A DNA stretch of 33,633 nt from Dietzia timorensis (GTDB taxonomy: Bacteria; Actinomycetota; Actinomycetes; Mycobacteriales; Mycobacteriaceae): contig NZ_DYXM01000145.1 of the NCBI RefSeq assembly GCF_020742175.1, positions 1-33,633 on the forward strand, read 5' to 3'. Shown here one piece after another: positions 30,675 through 33,633 of the stretch. The stretch's first letter is position 1, and each line of letters opens with the position of its first letter. The notes under the pieces are model-generated. The model made no database searches. It was given only the letters and a program-made list of their open reading frames with translations, and was not told the origin of the DNA. The position numbers and the translations under genes are program-made.

Positions 30675-33086
30675 ATGGCCAGCATTTCGGCTGAAGAACT
30701 CAAAGGCGAACTCGCAGCCGGACGGTCCGGCCTCATCGACTCCGCCCTCGCCCGAACGCTCGACCCGCAGGGTCTCCGCAGTGCGATGACCGAGCTGTTC
30801 GACCTCGTGCTCGGCAGGCTCGCCACACACGCGGGAATCGTCCCGGGATCCGGATTCGCCCTGTGTGCCTTCGGCGGCCTCGGCCGGCGGGAGATGCTGC
30901 CGTATTCGGACCTCGACTTGGTATTGCTGTATGACGGCGGACGAGCCGGCGAGCTCCAGGCGACCGCGGATGCCCTCTGGTACCCGCTGTGGGATTCGGG
31001 CCTGTCGATCGACCACTCCGTGCGCACACCCGAACAGTGCCTCGCTCTCGCCGCCGAGGAACCCAAGGTCGCGCTGAGCATGCTCGAAGTCCGCCACATC
31101 GCCGGCGAGTCCTCGCTGTGCGACAAGGCCGCGTCGGGCGCGCGCACCGCGTGGCGAAAGGTCGTCCACTCCAAGCTCGACGAGCTCGTCGAACAGATCG
31201 CCGTGCGAAGGCGACGTTCGGGCGCCATCGCCCACCGCACCGAGCCGGACCTGAAGTACGGAGAGGGTGGACTGCGCGATGCCCAGATACTCGACGCGCT
31301 CGCGGCGGCCAACGTAGCGAACGAGGCTATCGCCGTCATCCCCGGCGGTCCCGGTCGCGGCGCCCTTGAGGCCCGGAAGCTGCTGCTCGATGTTCGCACG
31401 GGCCTCCATCTGGTCGGCGGTAAGCCCCGCGACATCCTGCACGCACAGTTCGCCGCGGACGTCGCTCGCCTGTTGCATTACGACGACCGGTTCGCGCTTG
31501 CACGCGACCTGTCGAACGCCTCGAGGACCATCGCGTTTGCAACAGATCTCGGTATTCGTACGGCGCGCGGGGCGATCCCGCGACGCGGGATCGCCGCGAT
31601 TCGCCGGGCGCCGGCGCGGCGGCCACTCGCCGAGGGCGTCGTCGAACAGGGCGGGGAAGTGGTGCTCGCCCGCGGCGCCAGGCCCGAACGCGATGACTCG
31701 CTGCTGCTGCGGGTCGCAACCGCGTCCGCGCGTCACGGCATCCCCATCTCGGCTGGAACGCTGCGACGCCTCGCAGACGGGGCGCCCTCGCTTCGCAACG
31801 AATCCTCCCAGGTGTACCACGACAACCTCGTGTCGCTGCTCGGCACGGGGGAGGCCGCGATCGACGTCATCGAAACCCTCGACCGGTCCGGGCTGTGGGA
31901 CCGAATCCTGCCGGAATGGGCGGCGGTCCGGGACCTGCCCTCACGCTCGGCGGTTCACGTCTTCACCGTCGACCGCCATCAAGTCCAGGTGGTCGCCGAG
32001 GCAACGCGGCTGGCAACCGATGTCTCACGCCCGGATTTGCTGCTTATCTGTGCCCTTGTCCACGACATCGGAAAGGGACGCCGGCGTGACCACTGCGAAC
32101 TCGGGGCCGAACTCACCTCCGTGATCTGCGCTCGGCTGGGCATGCCCGAAAGGGACGCCGAACGCGTGGTCACGGTCGTGCGCCACCACCTTCTATTCGC
32201 GAAGACCGCCGCGAGCCGGGACGCGGCCGATCCTGCTACCGCCGAGGAGATCTTCGTGCGGCTCGGCACCCGGGACCGGCCGACTTTCGAGCTGCTCGTT
32301 GCGCTCACCGAGGCGGATTCCCGCGCCACCGGCCCCGGCGTGTGGACACCATGGAAGGCACACGTGCACAGCACGCTGGCCACCACCTGCAGTGCGTTCG
32401 TAGACGATGTCGCGCCGGGCGCCCCCGAACTGTCCGCGGCTGACGGCCCGGCGGTGACGGCGAACATCCGAATATCCAAGGGGGCCTACGCCACCCGCTA
32501 CGTGCTCGAGGCCGAAATCGACGGCGGAACAGGGGGGCTCGCGGACGTCCTACTCGTCCTCGCCGCGCGGGGAATCGAGGTCGTCCAGGCACAGACGCTC
32601 CGGGTGGAGCAGGGGGAAGCGGGCGAGATCCACCGGGTTCGGGCGGAGATCTCGACCCTCTTCGGCACGCCCTCGGACCCGGCCCTCGTCGCGCAGGACC
32701 TCCGCGCTTTGTCGAGCTCGACGGTGCGCTCACGCCTGCACAGCAAGGTCGACCGACGTCAACAAGAGGCATGGACGGCAGCCCGGGCGAGCCCGCGGGT
32801 CTGGTTCGAACCAGGCGATCGAGAAGAGGCCGGCTCAGACCCACGATCGGGACTGCTGCGCGTGCGAAGCGCGGACCGTCCGGGGCTGCTCGCAGAGATG
32901 ATCGGCGCGTGCCGCGCCGCCGGCGTCGAGGTCGAATGGTCGAGGGCGGAGACGTTCGGCGAGTTCGTCGCGGACACTCTGCACGTGAGCGGGATCTCCG
33001 ACGCCCCGGGCGGGTCCGAACGGCTCGTCGCCGCCGTTCGCGCGATGCTGCCTAGCCCGCTACCCGAGGCCGAGGAGAACCGATGA
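30675..33086 (+). CDS. glnD: PII nucleotidyl/adenylyltransferase and nucleotidyl-removing enzyme GlnD
   Basis: Predicted 803 aa. The nucleotidyltransferase motif AFGGLGRREMLPYSDLDLVLLYD (about residues 64-86) has the GG-x-GR...D-x-D metal site. A helical domain follows with HRTEPDLKYGEGGLRDAQIL. The HD phosphohydrolase domain shows HVFTVDRHQVQVV, LVHDIGKGRRRDH (about 458-470) and VRHHLLFAKTA, for removal of the modification. Two ACT domains that sense glutamine end the protein (about 605-675 and 725-795, the latter with LLRVRSADRPGLLAEM). In actinobacteria GlnD adenylylates PII; the specificity here is inferred. GGGGAA is about 8 nt before the ATG. The 114-nt gap after glnB contains a hairpin. 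Confidence 0.95.
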   Translation: MASISAEELKGELAAGRSGLIDSALARTLDPQGLRSAMTELFDLVLGRLATHAGIVPGSGFALCAFGGLGRREMLPYSDLDLVLLYDGGRAGELQATADALWYPLWDSGLSIDHSVRTPEQCLALAAEEPKVALSMLEVRHIAGESSLCDKAASGARTAWRKVVHSKLDELVEQIAVRRRRSGAIAHRTEPDLKYGEGGLRDAQILDALAAANVANEAIAVIPGGPGRGALEARKLLLDVRTGLHLVGGKPRDILHAQFAADVARLLHYDDRFALARDLSNASRTIAFATDLGIRTARGAIPRRGIAAIRRAPARRPLAEGVVEQGGEVVLARGARPERDDSLLLRVATASARHGIPISAGTLRRLADGAPSLRNESSQVYHDNLVSLLGTGEAAIDVIETLDRSGLWDRILPEWAAVRDLPSRSAVHVFTVDRHQVQVVAEATRLATDVSRPDLLLICALVHDIGKGRRRDHCELGAELTSVICARLGMPERDAERVVTVVRHHLLFAKTAASRDAADPATAEEIFVRLGTRDRPTFELLVALTEADSRATGPGVWTPWKAHVHSTLATTCSAFVDDVAPGAPELSAADGPAVTANIRISKGAYATRYVLEAEIDGGTGGLADVLLVLAARGIEVVQAQTLRVEQGEAGEIHRVRAEISTLFGTPSDPALVAQDLRALSSSTVRSRLHSKVDRRQQEAWTAARASPRVWFEPGDREEAGSDPRSGLLRVRSADRPGLLAEMIGACRAAGVEVEWSRAETFGEFVADTLHVSGISDAPGGSERLVAAVRAMLPSPLPEAEENR

Positions 33087-33176
33087 CCGGGAAAGGAGAG
33101 GCGGGGCAGACATCGGCTAGTCCTCGCGGTTAAGGTGGAAGATCAGTAACCGGCAATCGTTAGGGGTTGGCTAGCA

Positions 33177-33633
33177 GTGTTCGAATCGCTTTCCGATCGG
33201 CTCACAAGTGCGCTCAAAGATCTGCGCGGCAAGGGCCGGCTCACGGATGCGGATATCGACGCCACCGCACGCGAGATCCGTCTCGCGCTACTCGAGGCGG
33301 ATGTCGCGCTGCCCGTCGTGCGCGAATTCATTTCCCGCATCAAGGAGCGCGCCAAGGGTGCCGAGGTCTCCGGCGCGCTCAACCCGGCGCAGCAGGTCGT
33401 CAAGATCGTCAACGAGGAGCTCACCGGGATCCTTGGTGGCGAGTCGCGGCCGCTGAACTACGCGAAGCAGCCGCCGACGGTGATCATGCTCGCCGGCCTC
33501 CAGGGTGCCGGTAAGACGACGCTCGCCGGCAAGCTGGCGAATTGGTTCAAGAACCAGAAGCACACCCCGATTCTCGTGGCGTGTGACCTCCAGCGCCCCG
33601 GCGCCGTGGATCAGCTCCAGATCGTCGGCGATC
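33177..33633 (+). CDS. ffh: Signal recognition particle protein Ffh (partial, 3' end outside window)
   Basis: 152 codons are visible from GTG at 33177 to the right edge. The N-terminus FESLSDRLTSALKDLRGKGRLTDADID is nearly that of mycobacterial Ffh. The N domain (IRLALLEADVALPVVREFI) is followed by the G1 loop GLQGAGKTTLAGKLA and VACDLQRPGAVDQLQ. The G2-G5 loops and the methionine-rich M domain lie outside. Ffh binds 4.5S RNA and signal peptides and pairs with FtsY. TAGGGG lies about 10 nt upstream as a possible ribosome site. Confidence 0.96.
   Translation, partial: MFESLSDRLTSALKDLRGKGRLTDADIDATAREIRLALLEADVALPVVREFISRIKERAKGAEVSGALNPAQQVVKIVNEELTGILGGESRPLNYAKQPPTVIMLAGLQGAGKTTLAGKLANWFKNQKHTPILVACDLQRPGAVDQLQIVGD

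Noticed and set aside
30075..31820. Open minus-strand frame of 581 codons
   Set aside because: It crosses antisense of amtB, glnB and glnD; no start context or family motif.

Overview
The window is a chromosomal segment of a high-GC actinobacterium of the Mycobacteriales (Corynebacteriales) group. Gene order follows the Mycobacterium tuberculosis stretch from mutT1/ppk1/fbiD/gpsA/ddlA/thiL/ung/recG through coaD/sepIVA/rnc/mutM/acyP/smc/ftsY/amt/glnB/glnD to ffh. That comparison is from memory, not from a search. A CofC/FbiD-type F420 gene argues against Corynebacterium proper, and two GlnR-like boxes ahead of amtB (no AmtR box was recognised) point the same way. The genus cannot be fixed from the sequence. 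Both edges cut genes: a MutT1-type protein on the left and ffh on the right.

Layout. Positions 1-3400 (minus strand) hold cofC, ppk and mutT1, joined by a 4-nt and a 1-nt overlap. Positions 3514-5685 (plus) hold gpsA and ddl. Positions 5739-6920 (minus) hold a GyrI-like single-domain protein and a DUF3515 membrane protein. Positions 6995-9258 (plus) hold thiL, a gamma-carbonic-anhydrase-like protein and ung. Positions 9255-10049 (minus) hold a crotonase-fold protein lacking the canonical hydratase glutamates. Positions 10173-15328 (plus) hold a FakA/YloV-like DAK2 protein, recG, rsmD and coaD. Positions 15418-19282 (plus) hold a SepIVA/DivIVA-like coiled coil, a DUF177 protein, rnc, mutM, an OsmC-family protein and acylphosphatase.

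The accessory block is 19365-23428, between acyP and smc, which are adjacent in M. tuberculosis. It contains a one-TM protein with a Gly/Ser-rich tail, a glutathionylspermidine-synthase-like ATP-grasp ligase without an amidase domain, and a DUF350 membrane protein. A convergent APC-type permease abuts the DUF350 stop codon. The trio recalls the E. coli ygiB/ygiC and yjfL/yjfM/yjfC genes, whose biochemical role is unsettled. This is the best candidate here for an under-described system.

The right end is cell-cycle, secretion and nitrogen housekeeping: smc, ftsY, then amtB-glnB-glnD and ffh. The amtB leader carries two facing GlnR-type boxes and a long two-part hairpin just before the ribosome binding site. 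Many start codons (ddl, the carbonic-anhydrase-like gene, rsmD, coaD, the DUF177 gene, the OsmC gene, smc, the permease, DUF3515) lie 6-8 nt after a TANNNT hexamer. This is the layout expected of leaderless transcripts, which are common in this order. No tRNA, rRNA, CRISPR array, insertion sequence or phage gene was seen. No gap between genes exceeds about 180 bp, and no strong intrinsic terminator was found.
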